64,000 bases of DNA from Bradyrhizobium elkanii USDA 76 (GCF_023278185.1 NZ_CP066356.1:2410001-2474000), one strand, 5' to 3'. Positions 37,007 through 45,708 are shown, counted from the stretch's first letter. The notes: a model not told the origin generated them from the letters alone. Numbers and translations are program-made.

Positions 37007-38203
37007 CTACAGCCCCAGCACCATCTTCGCGATGATGTCGCGCTGGATCTCGGACGATCCGCCGAAGATCGTATAGGCACGGCCGTTGAGATATTCCGGC
37101 ACCACCGGCAGCAGTTCTTCGGGGATCGCCGGCTCGTGGTTGAGCCGGTAGAACGGTCGCGCCGGCTCGACCGCAAGCCCGTCCTGGCCGATCACGTCGA
37201 CGCCGAGCCGCGTCACCGCCTGACGGATCTCGCTGACGCGGAGCTTGATCAGAGACGACACCGCGCCCGGATTCTGCCCGGTCTGCAGCGCCGACAGCAC
37301 CCTGAGCTCGGTCATCTCGAGCGCATCGATATCGACCTCGGCCTCCGACATCCGGATCGCGATATCGGGATCCTCGATGGCGCGGCCGGTGACGTCGGAG
37401 CCCGCGAGATCGGAGATTGTTTTCAGCGCCTCGCGTAGCTTGGCCGACGCGATGCCGGAGCCGCGCTCGAATTCCAGCAGATATTTGCCATAGGTCCAGC
37501 CCTTGCCTTCCTCGCCGACGCGGTTGGCGACGGGCACGCGGACGTCGTCGAAGAACACCTGGTTGACCTCGTGGTCGCCGCCGATGGTCAGGATCGGGCG
37601 CGTGGTGATGCCCGGCGTCTTCATGTCGATCAGGATGAAGCTGATGCCGTCCTGCTGCCGTTCGCCGTCATTGGTGCGTACCAATGCGAACATGCGGTTG
37701 GCGTGATGCGCATGCGTGGTCCAGATCTTGGTGCCGTTGATGATGTAGTCGTCGCCGTCGCGCACCGCGCGGGTCTTCAGCGAGGCGAGGTCGGAGCCCG
37801 AGCCCGGCTCGGAATAGCCCTGGCACCAGTAATCCTCCCCGGAGAGGATTCGCGGGAGGTAGAAGTTCTGCTGCTCGGGCGAGCCGAACCCGATGATGAC
37901 GGGGCCGACCATCTTCACCCCCATCACGTTGACATTGGGCACGCCGGCGCGTGCGCACTCGGCCTCGAAGATCCAGCGCTGCGCCGGCGTCCAGTCTGGT
38001 CCGCCATGCTCCACCGGCCAGCCCGGCGCACCCCAGCCCTTTTTGTGCAACGCGCGCTGCCAGGCCATGCCGATATCGGGGTCGGAGAACACCGACGGCG
38101 TCAGCGCGGTGGCGCGCTTCATCTCCGGCGTGAGGCTTCCGGCAATGAAATCGCGGACTTCCTGCTCGAAGGCGCGTTCCTCGGCGCTGAAGGTGAGATC
38201 CAT
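37007..38203 (-). CDS. Acyl-CoA dehydrogenase, subunit with FAD-binding motifs
   Basis: The protein has 398 residues. It has the FAD/acyl-CoA motif YSEPGSGSDLASLKT and the C-terminal GGSSEIQRDIIAK, but its middle C-domain motif is degenerate (VIGQDGLA instead of QLHGGxG). It lies 13 bp after a second acyl-CoA dehydrogenase gene with the opposite pattern of conserved and lost motifs, so the pair may form one alpha2beta2 enzyme, as known for mycobacterial steroid side-chain dehydrogenases. It introduces a double bond into an acyl-CoA; the substrate is unknown. Confidence 0.9.
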   Translation of the reverse strand: MDLTFSAEERAFEQEVRDFIAGSLTPEMKRATALTPSVFSDPDIGMAWQRALHKKGWGAPGWPVEHGGPDWTPAQRWIFEAECARAGVPNVNVMGVKMVGPVIIGFGSPEQQNFYLPRILSGEDYWCQGYSEPGSGSDLASLKTRAVRDGDDYIINGTKIWTTHAHHANRMFALVRTNDGERQQDGISFILIDMKTPGITTRPILTIGGDHEVNQVFFDDVRVPVANRVGEEGKGWTYGKYLLEFERGSGIASAKLREALKTISDLAGSDVTGRAIEDPDIAIRMSEAEVDIDALEMTELRVLSALQTGQNPGAVSSLIKLRVSEIRQAVTRLGVDVIGQDGLAVEPARPFYRLNHEPAIPEELLPVVPEYLNGRAYTIFGGSSEIQRDIIAKMVLGL

Positions 38204-38216
38204 GGTGCGCTCTCCG

Positions 38217-39362
38217 TTAGGCGTGGGCGCGGCCGCTCAGCGCGGCGTGGCGGCGATAGTGATGGGCGCTGTTGCCGAACAGCGTGTCGAAGGCGAGCAG
38301 CCGCTTGAAATAGGCGCCGATGTCGAGCTCTTCGGTGACGCCCATCGCGCCGTGCAGCTGCACCGCCTGCTCGGCGACGAAGCGCGCGCATTTGCCGATC
38401 TTCGCCTTGGCGCCGGACGCCGCACGGCCGCGGGCCCCGGGCTCGGCATTGGCCATCAGCGCGGCGCGCAACGCCATCGAGCGCGCCTCGTCGACCTGCA
38501 TCGCCACGTCCGCGAGGCGATGGCGGATCACCTGGTTGGCCGATAGCGGCCGGCCGAACTGCTTGCGGATCTTGGTGTATTCGAGCGTGGTGTCGAGCAG
38601 CGTCTGCATGATGCCGACCGCCTCCGCGCCGAGCGCGGCCATCGCGCGGTCGACCACGGTTTCGATCGCGGGCAGCGCATCGGTGCCGTCGCCGAGCAGC
38701 GCATCGGCGGGCAACTGCACGTCCTTGAGATCGAGATTGCAGCCGCGCCCGCCGCCGAGCCGCGCGTAATCGCGCAAGGTGAGTCCGGGCGTTCCCGCCG
38801 GCACCAGGAACAGGCCCTGCTTGCCGGATGCACCATTGGCGTTGGCGATACGGGCCGAGACGATGATCTGGTCGGCCGCCGCGCCGTCGAGCACGGCGAT
38901 CTTGCTGCCGTTCAACCGCCAGCCATCGGCGGTCTTGCCGGCCGTGGTGTCGACATAACCGAGGTCGAAGCGCGCGGCGCGCTCGGAATGCGCGAAGGCG
39001 AGCGTGAGCGCGCCCTCGGCGATTTTGGGCAGGGTCGCTTGCTTCTGCGCCTCGGTGCCGCATTCGGCGACCAGCGCGGCGCCGATCACGACCGTGGAGA
39101 GGAACGGCTCGGACACCAGCCCGCGGCCGAACGCTTCCATCAACAGTCCGATCTCGATCGCGCCGCCGCCGAGCCCGCCATGGGCTTCGCTGATCGGGAG
39201 CGCCAGCCAGCCGAGCTCGGCGAACTGTTTCCAGATTGCGGGCGAATAGCCCAGCGGATCGTTCGCCGCTTTCTTGCGATGTTCGGGGTCAAAGGTTTCC
39301 GCCACGAAGCGGTCGGCACTTTCGCGCAGCAGGCGCTGCTCGTCGCTGAGGGTGAGGTCCAT
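38217..39362 (-). CDS. Acyl-CoA dehydrogenase, partner subunit
   Basis: The protein has 381 residues. It keeps the QLHGAMGVTEEL motif near the C-terminus but lacks both the EPGSGSD loop (here AHSERAARFDLG) and the final GGxxEI segment, ending FGNSAHHYRRHAAL. These losses complement those of the neighbouring subunit. It lies 8 bp after the enoyl-CoA hydratase gene and 13 bp before the other subunit gene, so all three form one operon. Confidence 0.88.
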   Translation of the reverse strand: MDLTLSDEQRLLRESADRFVAETFDPEHRKKAANDPLGYSPAIWKQFAELGWLALPISEAHGGLGGGAIEIGLLMEAFGRGLVSEPFLSTVVIGAALVAECGTEAQKQATLPKIAEGALTLAFAHSERAARFDLGYVDTTAGKTADGWRLNGSKIAVLDGAAADQIIVSARIANANGASGKQGLFLVPAGTPGLTLRDYARLGGGRGCNLDLKDVQLPADALLGDGTDALPAIETVVDRAMAALGAEAVGIMQTLLDTTLEYTKIRKQFGRPLSANQVIRHRLADVAMQVDEARSMALRAALMANAEPGARGRAASGAKAKIGKCARFVAEQAVQLHGAMGVTEELDIGAYFKRLLAFDTLFGNSAHHYRRHAALSGRAHA

Positions 39363-39370
39363 CTGGCTGA

Positions 39371-40225
39371 CTACACGTTGGCGGTTTTCTTGACGGAGGG
39401 ATGCAGACCCGCGGGGTCCACCACCATGCCGAATTCCTGCAGGTTATGGGCATGGCAGAGCTGATGCAGCGCGAAGGCCTGATCGATCGCGGCCGGCTGC
39501 CCCATGATGTCGATCGAGCGGTTCACCGCTTCCTTGGCAAGCTTCAGCGCAAAGGCGGGTTTTGCCGCGATCCGCCGCGCCAGCGCCAGCGTGAAGGACG
39601 AGAGATCGCCGCGCGGCACCACGTGATTGACCATGCCGAGGCGATGCGCCTCGTCGGCGCTCCAGACGTCGGCGGTGAACAGCATCTCCTTGGCCTTGCG
39701 CGCGCCGAGCTCCCAGGGGTGCACGAACCATTCGACGCCGCAGACGCCCATCGTCACCACGGGGTCGCAGAACTCGGCATCGTTGCTGGCAACGATCAGG
39801 TCGCAGGCCCAGGCCAGCATCAACCCGCCGGCAATGCACTTGCCGTGCACCTCGGCGATCGTCGGTTTTGCCAGATTGCGCCAGCGCCTTGTGATCTGCA
39901 GGTAGATCTCCTGCTCGCGCGCGAAACGGCCATGGGCGTTCGGCTCGGCGAAGCCGCCCCAATTTCCGACTGGCGGGAAATCGACACCCGCCTGGTTCTT
40001 GGCCCCTGGCCTGAGATCGTGACCGGCCGAGAAGTGCGGGCCGTTGCCGGCGAGGATGATGACCTTGACCGCGTCGTCCTGCACCGCCCGGTCGAAGGCA
40101 GCGTTGAGGTCGTAGGTCATTTGCAGGTTCTGGGCGTTGCGGGCCTCGGGGCGGTTCATCACGATCCGCGCAATCGCGGGCTCGGGCCGTTCGACGACAA
40201 TCGTCTCGAATTGTTCAGACGCCAA
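39371..40225 (-). CDS. Enoyl-CoA hydratase/isomerase family protein
   Basis: The protein has 284 residues with a crotonase fold. Oxyanion-hole segments are AGNGPHFSAGHDL and GKCIAGGLMLAWACD. It hydrates or isomerises an unsaturated acyl-CoA. The start is TTG at 40225, because GGGAGG lies 5-6 nt before it; the open frame continues to 40726 without a better signal, and the protein then begins SEQFETIVVERPEP as family members do. It is the first gene of a three-gene operon with two acyl-CoA dehydrogenases. Confidence 0.88.
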   Translation of the reverse strand: MASEQFETIVVERPEPAIARIVMNRPEARNAQNLQMTYDLNAAFDRAVQDDAVKVIILAGNGPHFSAGHDLRPGAKNQAGVDFPPVGNWGGFAEPNAHGRFAREQEIYLQITRRWRNLAKPTIAEVHGKCIAGGLMLAWACDLIVASNDAEFCDPVVTMGVCGVEWFVHPWELGARKAKEMLFTADVWSADEAHRLGMVNHVVPRGDLSSFTLALARRIAAKPAFALKLAKEAVNRSIDIMGQPAAIDQAFALHQLCHAHNLQEFGMVVDPAGLHPSVKKTANV

Positions 40226-40384
40226 TGGATCCTCCCGCGATCGATTTTTTTGCCATGATGAACGGCGCGGGCAGGGATAGGCAAGCGTCATCATCCGCAA
40301 AAGAAGCCGCGAAATCCGCCGCACGGGATTATCCGGCGAAAATCTGTTAAGCTGATGCAGAATCCACCGGGGAGGACCATCTTC

Positions 40385-40997
40385 ATGCGCAAGCTTTGGA
40401 CCGTGCTCGCAGCGCTGGCGACATTGAGCCTGACCAACTGCGGCTACAACGCGATCCAGACCAACGACGAGCAGGTCAAGTCGAGCTGGTCGGAGGTGGT
40501 GAAACCAGTACCAGCGGCGCGCCGATCTCGTGCCCAACCTGGTCAACTCGGTGAAGGGCTTTGCGCAGCAGGAGAAGGACGTGCTGCTCGGCGTCACCAA
40601 CGCGCGCGCCAAGGTCGGCAGCATCCAGGCAACGCCCGAGGTGCTCAACGATCCGGCAGCGTTCCAGAAGTTCACGCAGGCGCAGGGCGAATTGACCAGC
40701 GCGCTGTCGCGGCTGCTGGTCGTCACCGAAAACTATCCGCAGCTGAAATCGGATGCGCTGTTCCGCGACCTGATGGCGCAGCTTGAGGGTACCGAGAACC
40801 GCATCACGGTGGCGCGCAATCGCTACATCAAGACGGTGCAGGACTATAACGTCGGCATCCGCACCTTCCCGAACAATCTGACCGCGATGGCGTTCGGCTA
40901 CAAGGAGAAGCCCAACTTCACGGTCGACAATGAAAAGGAAATATCGACCGCGCCGAAGGTCGATTTCAATAATCCGTCACCGGCGCCGTCGAAATAA
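40385..40997 (+). pseudogene. lemA: lemA, interrupted by a one-base frameshift
   Basis: The first 40 residues (signal/lipobox SLTNCGYNAIQTNDEQVKSSWSEV) and the rest ([21 protein letters not shown] to PSPAPSK) together make a normal LemA lipoprotein of about 203 residues, but they lie in different frames. An extra A in the run at 40502-40504 causes the shift: removing it restores [15 protein letters not shown], the family consensus. It is either a recent mutation or a sequencing error; no second decay is seen. GGGGAGG precedes the ATG. LemA genes commonly pair with TPM-domain genes, as here. Confidence 0.88.
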
Positions 40998-41018
40998 CGC
41001 CGGAGTGCGCGCATCGCG

Positions 41019-41915
41019 ATGACCGCCGCACGCGTTATCCTGCTCGCCTTCCTGCTGGGCTTCGTGTGCCCGGCATGGGCCGAGGTCGCGGTGCCTCCGC
41101 TCACCGGCCGCGTCGTCGACCAGACCGGGACGCTGTCCGCCGGCGATATCGCATCGCTGACCGACCGGCTGAAGGACCTGGAGGCCCGCAAGGGCAGCCA
41201 GATCGCGGTCCTGATCGTGCCGACCACCGGCGAAGAAACCATCGAGCAGTTCTCGATCCGCGTGGCCGAGGCCTGGAAGATCGGGCGCAAGAAAGTCGAT
41301 GATGGTGCGCTTCTTGTCGTCGCCAAGAACGACCGGCATTTGCGCATCGAGGTCGGCTACGGCCTCGAAGGCGTGCTGAGCGATGCCGTCACCCACCGCA
41401 TCATCGACGAAGACATCACGCCGAAATTCAAGGCCGGCGATTTCGCCGGCGGCATTTCGGCCGGCGTCGACCGGATGATCCGCCTGATCAATGGCGAGCA
41501 GTTGCCGGCGCCGGAGCCCGAGCATTGGCAGGCGCCGAACCTGGTCGATTTCGCCAATCCGGTCGTGATCTTTGGCGTCATCATTGTGGCAGGTTTCCTG
41601 CGCGCCCTGCTGGGGCGGTTGTTGGGCTCGGTCGCGACCGGCGGCATCGTCGGCGTCTTCACCTGGATGATGGCCGGCTCGCTCGCCACGGCGCTGGTGG
41701 TCGGCCTGTTCGCCGCCGTTGCGGCGCTGATCTTCGGCGGATTGAACTTTGGCGGTCCGGCGGCAGGCTCGGGACCGTACCGGCGCGGCGGCGGTTATTC
41801 CGGCGGCTGGTCCGGTGGCGGGGGCTGGAGCAGCGGCTCGAGCTCGAGCGACAGCGGCGGCTTCAGCGGCGGAGGCGGCAGCTTCGGCGGCGGCGGCGCC
41901 TCGGGGAGCTGGTAG
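41019..41915 (+). CDS. TPM-domain membrane protein, YgcG family
   Basis: The protein has 298 residues: signal peptide (ILLAFLLGFVCPAWA), TPM domain (about 25-155, VDQTGTLSAGDIASLTDRL and RHLRIEVGYGLEGVLSD), two or three membrane segments (about 180-245) and a Gly/Ser-rich tail (GGWSGGGGW, SSSDSGGFSGGGG). TPM proteins are found beside LemA across bacteria; the cellular role is poorly known, possibly membrane-protein assembly or maintenance. It lies 21 bp after lemA. Confidence 0.9.
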   Translation: MTAARVILLAFLLGFVCPAWAEVAVPPLTGRVVDQTGTLSAGDIASLTDRLKDLEARKGSQIAVLIVPTTGEETIEQFSIRVAEAWKIGRKKVDDGALLVVAKNDRHLRIEVGYGLEGVLSDAVTHRIIDEDITPKFKAGDFAGGISAGVDRMIRLINGEQLPAPEPEHWQAPNLVDFANPVVIFGVIIVAGFLRALLGRLLGSVATGGIVGVFTWMMAGSLATALVVGLFAAVAALIFGGLNFGGPAAGSGPYRRGGGYSGGWSGGGGWSSGSSSSDSGGFSGGGGSFGGGGASGSW

Positions 41916-41917
41916 GC

Positions 41918-42412
41918 ATGGGCATCAAGCGCATCGGCAAGCATCTGCTCGAACACCGCTGGCGGGTGCGGCGTGATTTTCCGCCGTGCGTGCTCGACGC
42001 CATCGAGCGGGCGATCAAGGCCGGCGAGGCCACTCATTCCGGCCAGATCCGTTTCGTCGTCGAGGGCGCGCTCGACGGCGTGCCGCTGTTCCGCAACCAG
42101 CCTGCACGGGAGCGCGCGCTCGACGTGTTCTCGCATTTGCGGATCTGGGACACCGATCACAACAATGGCGTCCTGATCTATCTGTTGCTCGCCGACCGCG
42201 ATGTCGAGATCGTCGCCGACCGCGGCGTCGACGCGAAGGTCGGCCATGCCGGCTGGGAGGCGATCTGCCGCACGATGGAAACGGATTTCCGGGCAGGCCG
42301 CTTCGAGCAGGGCGTGATCAAGGGGATTGAGGCGGTGTCGCGCGAGCTGGCGAAATATTTTCCGCCTCCGGCCGGCCCGAATGAGCTGCCGGATAAGCCG
42401 GTGGTGATTTGA
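41918..42412 (+). CDS. TPM-domain protein
   Basis: The protein has 164 residues and lacks a signal peptide. The TPM core is visible as HSGQIRFVVEGALDG, LRIWDTDHNNGVLIYLLLADRDVEIVADRG and AGWEAICRTM, as in the TLP18.3/Psb32 family. It starts 2 bases after the stop of the YgcG-like gene, so lemA, this gene and the middle gene form a three-gene operon. The function is not established. Confidence 0.88.
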   Translation: MGIKRIGKHLLEHRWRVRRDFPPCVLDAIERAIKAGEATHSGQIRFVVEGALDGVPLFRNQPARERALDVFSHLRIWDTDHNNGVLIYLLLADRDVEIVADRGVDAKVGHAGWEAICRTMETDFRAGRFEQGVIKGIEAVSRELAKYFPPPAGPNELPDKPVVI

Positions 42413-42415
42413 GCG

Positions 42416-42487
42416 CGTCATTCCGGGGCGATGCGAGAGCATCGAACCCCGAATCTCGCGCTACAACATCAGGATTCCCGCAACGAC
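42416..42487. repeat. Palindromic repeat (GTCATTCCGGGGC family) between converging genes
   Basis: CGTCATTCCGGGG at the left and a decayed AGGATTCCCGCAACGACG at the right, with inner GAACCCCGAATCTCGCGCTACAACATC like the element at 36911. It is a shortened copy lying between the TPM and GST stop codons. Confidence 0.75.
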
Positions 42488-42498
42488 GAGTGGCGCGC

Positions 42499-43113
42499 TT
42501 ACGCCTTCACCGATGGCCGCGCGCCGACGCGGTTGAACCAGGCGACGATGTTGGCGTTCGACTGGTCGAGCGGCTGGCCGACCTGGTTGCCGAAATCGAG
42601 CCAGCAATAGAGCAGCATGTCGGCGAGCGTGAAGCGCTTGCCGCAGATGTAGTCGCGGCCGTCGCCCATCTGGTCATCAAGCCACTTGATGCGGTTGGCG
42701 GCGATCATCTTCAGGCCGGGCGAGGCTTCGGGCGCAACGGGAATGCGCTTCTCGAAGAATTTCAGCGCTTCGCCGAAGCGGTAGCCGTTGGCGAGCGGCT
42801 CGGCGATGTTGAGATCGACGCGGCGCGTCCACATCCGGCATTCCGCGCGCTCTTCCGGCGTGGTGCCGATCATCGCGGGCGAGGGGTGCTTCTCCTCGAG
42901 ATATTCGCAGATCGCGGTGATCTCGGAGAGGTAGTTGCCGCAGTCCAGCTCGAGCGCCGGCATTTGGCCGTGCGGATTGCGCTTCAGGTGTTCCGTCTCG
43001 CGGTTCTCGCCCTTGCGCAGGTCGACGGTCTGTTTGGGTATCTCGATGCCCTTCTCCGCCATGAACATGCGCACGATGCGCGGATTGGGTCCGATCGAGT
43101 CGTAAAGCTTCAT
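42499..43113 (-). CDS. Glutathione S-transferase
   Basis: The protein has 204 residues. The N-terminal thioredoxin-like domain (MKLYDSIGPNPRIVRMFMAEKGI; cis-Pro in GQMPALELD; ITAICEYLEE for the gamma-glutamyl site) is followed by an all-helical domain with FTLADMLLYCWLDF. It conjugates or isomerises electrophiles with glutathione in the cytoplasm. The specific substrate is unknown. ATG at 43113 matches the family start; the longer upstream frame does not. Confidence 0.9.
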   Translation of the reverse strand: MKLYDSIGPNPRIVRMFMAEKGIEIPKQTVDLRKGENRETEHLKRNPHGQMPALELDCGNYLSEITAICEYLEEKHPSPAMIGTTPEERAECRMWTRRVDLNIAEPLANGYRFGEALKFFEKRIPVAPEASPGLKMIAANRIKWLDDQMGDGRDYICGKRFTLADMLLYCWLDFGNQVGQPLDQSNANIVAWFNRVGARPSVKA

Positions 43114-43208
43114 GGTCCTCGCTCCCTGTTTCTTCAGCGTTGTTGTTGCCGCTGTTGAACAGGCCGCGCGCGGATTTGTCAAATGTGAAGGTGCTCGGTC
43201 GCCCGAAC

Positions 43209-43242
43209 GTCATTGCGACCCGTTGGCTCGCAACGACGGGGA
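43209..43242. repeat. Fragment of a dispersed repeat (CGTCATTGCGA type)
   Basis: CGTCATTGCGACCCGTTGGCTCGCAACGACGGG is a short inverted pair (GTCATTGCGA against TCGCAACGAC) upstream of the GST gene and after the hydrolase stop. It resembles the arms of dispersed alphaproteobacterial repeats. Confidence 0.5.
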
Positions 43243-43252
43243 AGGACTGAGC

Positions 43253-44062
43253 TCAATCGTCAAGCTTGTTGAGGTCGCGCACCGACTGCATGATCGGCTC
43301 GAAATTCGAGCGCGCATCGAGCGCGTCGAACAGTTGCGCGGTGTCCTCGAGCAGGCCGTGCGAGCGCTGCAGCGCGATCCGCACATCGTCCTGCGGTGTA
43401 TCGGACAGCCGGCCATGACCCGACAGCAGGATCTTCGAGTTGAGGCCCTTCAGCCGCTCCAGCGACTGGATGTAGTCGGCGATCGAGCCGGAGCCGAACA
43501 CGCCGCCCATCACGCCGCCAGGCATCAGCGTGTCCGCGGCGAACAGCAGGCCCTTGTCCTGGTCGAACAGCGTGATGCAGGCCGAGGTGTGGCCGGGCGT
43601 GTACATCACGTTGAGGCGGAAATTGCCGAGGTCGATCAGGTTGCCTTCCTCGAGCCAGATGTCGATATCGATCGGCACGTTCGGCTCGTTGAACATCTTG
43701 CGCAGCATCGAGAAATCGTCGCGCAGCATGATCTTGTTGGCGGCGAGCCGGTGCGCGGCGATATAGGCGCTGCCGTGGAAATGATAGGCCGCGCCGATGT
43801 GGTCGAGATGCTCATGGCTCAGCACCACCATGTCGATCATCTCGGGCGTCATCCCGAGATGGTTGAGACAGGCGACGAGCGATGGATAATTGCTCGACAG
43901 TCCGACGTCGATCATGATCGTCCGCTTGCTGCCGCGCACCAGATAGGCGTTCGCCGCACGGTTCTTGAAGCGGATCTGATAGACGTCGTCGGCGGCCTGG
44001 ATCAGCGTTGCGACCTCGGCGTCGAACAGCGTCTTGAACGGACTTGGCTTGCGGTCGCTCAT
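43253..44062 (-). CDS. Metallo-beta-lactamase-fold hydrolase
   Basis: The protein has 269 residues. The dinuclear metal motif is SHEHLDH (His83, His85, Asp87, His88), with further ligands in TPGHTS, AADTL and SGHGR. Members hydrolyse thioesters, lactones, phosphodiesters or similar; it is not a true beta-lactamase and has no signal peptide. Its ATG overlaps the stop of the upstream cyclic-nucleotide-binding gene by 4 nt, so the two proteins are made together and may work as sensor and enzyme. Confidence 0.87.
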   Translation of the reverse strand: MSDRKPSPFKTLFDAEVATLIQAADDVYQIRFKNRAANAYLVRGSKRTIMIDVGLSSNYPSLVACLNHLGMTPEMIDMVVLSHEHLDHIGAAYHFHGSAYIAAHRLAANKIMLRDDFSMLRKMFNEPNVPIDIDIWLEEGNLIDLGNFRLNVMYTPGHTSACITLFDQDKGLLFAADTLMPGGVMGGVFGSGSIADYIQSLERLKGLNSKILLSGHGRLSDTPQDDVRIALQRSHGLLEDTAQLFDALDARSNFEPIMQSVRDLNKLDD

Positions 44063-44433
44063 GGGGTTGCCGCCGTCCGGTAAGTGACCGCGTTGGATGC
44101 GCGCAGGCGCTTCGAGAGCGCATCCATCACCATCAGCGCAAACGCCGGTTGCTGGCTGACCAGATAGACGAAGCGGGCGTGGTTGATCCGCATCACCCGC
44201 GTTGCGGGCGCGGAGGCGATTGCGGTCGCCGAGCGCGCCGAGCCGTCGATCACGGCCATCTCGCCGAAGAATTCGCCCTTGCCGAGGCTGACGATAACAG
44301 TCTTGTTTCCGCGATCGATCTTGGCGATGTCGACCTTGCCGTCGAGCACGACAAACAGCTCGCGGCCGGTCGAGCCTTCCTCAAAGATGACGTCATCGAC
44401 ACCAAATTCCTTGATGCATTTCTCGATCGTCAT
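44059..44433 (-). CDS. Stand-alone cyclic nucleotide-binding domain protein
   Basis: The protein has 124 residues: a single cNMP-binding beta-barrel with phosphate-binding cassette FFGEMAVIDGSARSATA (Glu58 and Arg67 in the usual cAMP-ribose and phosphate positions) and a C-helix. It lacks the HTH of CRP-type factors. GGAGAG precedes the ATG at 44433. It overlaps the metallo-hydrolase gene by 4 nt. The likely role is a cAMP- or cGMP-responsive regulatory subunit, an inference; a cyclase gene lies at 58664 but is not adjacent. Confidence 0.88.
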   Translation of the reverse strand: MTIEKCIKEFGVDDVIFEEGSTGRELFVVLDGKVDIAKIDRGNKTVIVSLGKGEFFGEMAVIDGSARSATAIASAPATRVMRINHARFVYLVSQQPAFALMVMDALSKRLRASNAVTYRTAATP

Positions 44434-44554
44434 GGCGCTCTCCTGCCTTCTGGCTGGAAGATGGCGGTATGTTAATCGGGAAAGCGCCGCGCGCAAACGG
44501 AAGTGGCGCAGATTGCCGCAGGGCAGCATCGCCCAAATCCGGCCCGGAAAACTC

Positions 44555-44567
44555 CCTAAAATTTAGG
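44555..44567. promoter_or_regulatory. Palindrome in the divergent gap
   Basis: CCTAAA-A-TTTAGG is a perfect 13-bp palindrome in the 210-bp gap between the cNMP-binding gene and the membrane protein gene. A second inverted pair, GGTAAC and GTTACC, lies at 44582-44587 and 44607-44612. Either could be an operator for one or both genes; no binding factor is identified. Confidence 0.35.
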
Positions 44568-44643
44568 TAATGGCGGAGCGGGGTAACCATTTCGCAAGCA
44601 ATAAAAGTTACCGAATTGTCAACCTAGTCTGGAGACTTTGAAC

Positions 44644-45708
44644 GTGAGTGAGCAGCAGAGCGAGCCGGTCAGCGGTCAAACCGGCGCCGAAATGGCGGCG
44701 AAAAGCGAGCCCGTGACGGCCGCGGCCGGTGTCGAAGCTCCCCGGCTTGCGCCCGAGCAGGAAGAGACGTCGCCGAAGGCGGACGCGCCCCGGATGGACG
44801 CGTCCAAGATTGAACCCTCGAAGGTTGAACCGCCCAAGATCGAGCCCAAGCTCGAGTCCATGATCGAGCCGAAGGTCGAGGCCAAGGTCGAGCCGACCAA
44901 TATGGACGTGCCCAAGGTCGAGACCGGCAAGCGGGAAGAGCCGCATTTTCCGGGCAAGCTGATGATCATGGCGCCGGGTGACCGCACCTGGGACCATGAG
45001 GCGACCGCATCCAGGCCGGGTGCCGAGCAGGCGGCCAAGGCGGCAGGCAAGCCGGCCGGCACGCGCCGGATCGGGGCAATGGCCGCGGTGATCGCGCTGG
45101 CGACCGTGGCCGGCGCCATCGGCGGTGCGCTCGCGACCGCGGGGCTCGGCCATCTTGCCACCCCCGCCGTCGCCTCCGCGACGGATACGGCTGCCAGGGA
45201 CGCGGCGGCGAAGGAAGCGGCCGATGCCGCGCTCGCCCGGATCGAGTCCGAAATCGCCGCGCTGAAGGCCAGCGTCGAGCAGACCGCCAAGGCCGGCCAG
45301 GCCCAGTTCAGCAAGGCCAGCGACCGGATCGAGAAGGTCGAGAAGGCCCAGGCCGAGCCGATGGCCAAGCTCAACAAGCTCAGCGAGGCGGTCGACAAGC
45401 TTCGCGCCACGCCGCAGACGACCGTCGCCGCGGCGACGCCCGCCCGCGAGGTCACGGGCTCGGTCACCCCGGCGACTGCCGCGGCGGCGCCCGCCGCGCC
45501 CAGGCCCGAGGTCGGCCGCCTGCCGGTGGTCGACGGCTGGGCGCTGCGCGACGTCGGCAATGGCGGCGCGCTGATCGAGGGCCGCGGCGGCATCTACGAG
45601 GTTTACGCCGGCGACCCCGTCCCGGGCCTCGGCCGTGTCGACGCCATCCGCAAGCAGGATGGGCGTTGGGTGGTCATCACCAGCAAGGGCCTGATCGTTT
45701 CGCGCTAG
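44644..45708 (+). CDS. Membrane protein with Lys/Glu-Pro repeats and coiled coil, unknown function
   Basis: The protein has 354 residues. Residues 55-92 are an irregular repeat of the KIEPSKVEPPKIEP type; a single membrane segment lies at about 144-170 (AMAAVIALATVAGAIGGALAT); an Ala/Glu/Lys-rich coiled coil at about 180-260; and a small C-terminal domain at about 295-354 (WALRDVGNGGALIEGRGG; DGRWVVITSKGLIVSR). I do not recognise a named family. GTG at 44644 is chosen because GGAGA lies 8 nt before it; the TTG at 44638 is too close. It could be an envelope-spanning structural protein. Confidence 0.75.
   Translation: MSEQQSEPVSGQTGAEMAAKSEPVTAAAGVEAPRLAPEQEETSPKADAPRMDASKIEPSKVEPPKIEPKLESMIEPKVEAKVEPTNMDVPKVETGKREEPHFPGKLMIMAPGDRTWDHEATASRPGAEQAAKAAGKPAGTRRIGAMAAVIALATVAGAIGGALATAGLGHLATPAVASATDTAARDAAAKEAADAALARIESEIAALKASVEQTAKAGQAQFSKASDRIEKVEKAQAEPMAKLNKLSEAVDKLRATPQTTVAAATPAREVTGSVTPATAAAAPAAPRPEVGRLPVVDGWALRDVGNGGALIEGRGGIYEVYAGDPVPGLGRVDAIRKQDGRWVVITSKGLIVSR

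Noticed and set aside
43253..44062. Metallo-beta-lactamase-fold protein considered as a second beta-lactamase
   Set aside because: It has no signal peptide, and its layout and coupling to a cNMP-binding protein fit an intracellular hydrolase of the wider superfamily.
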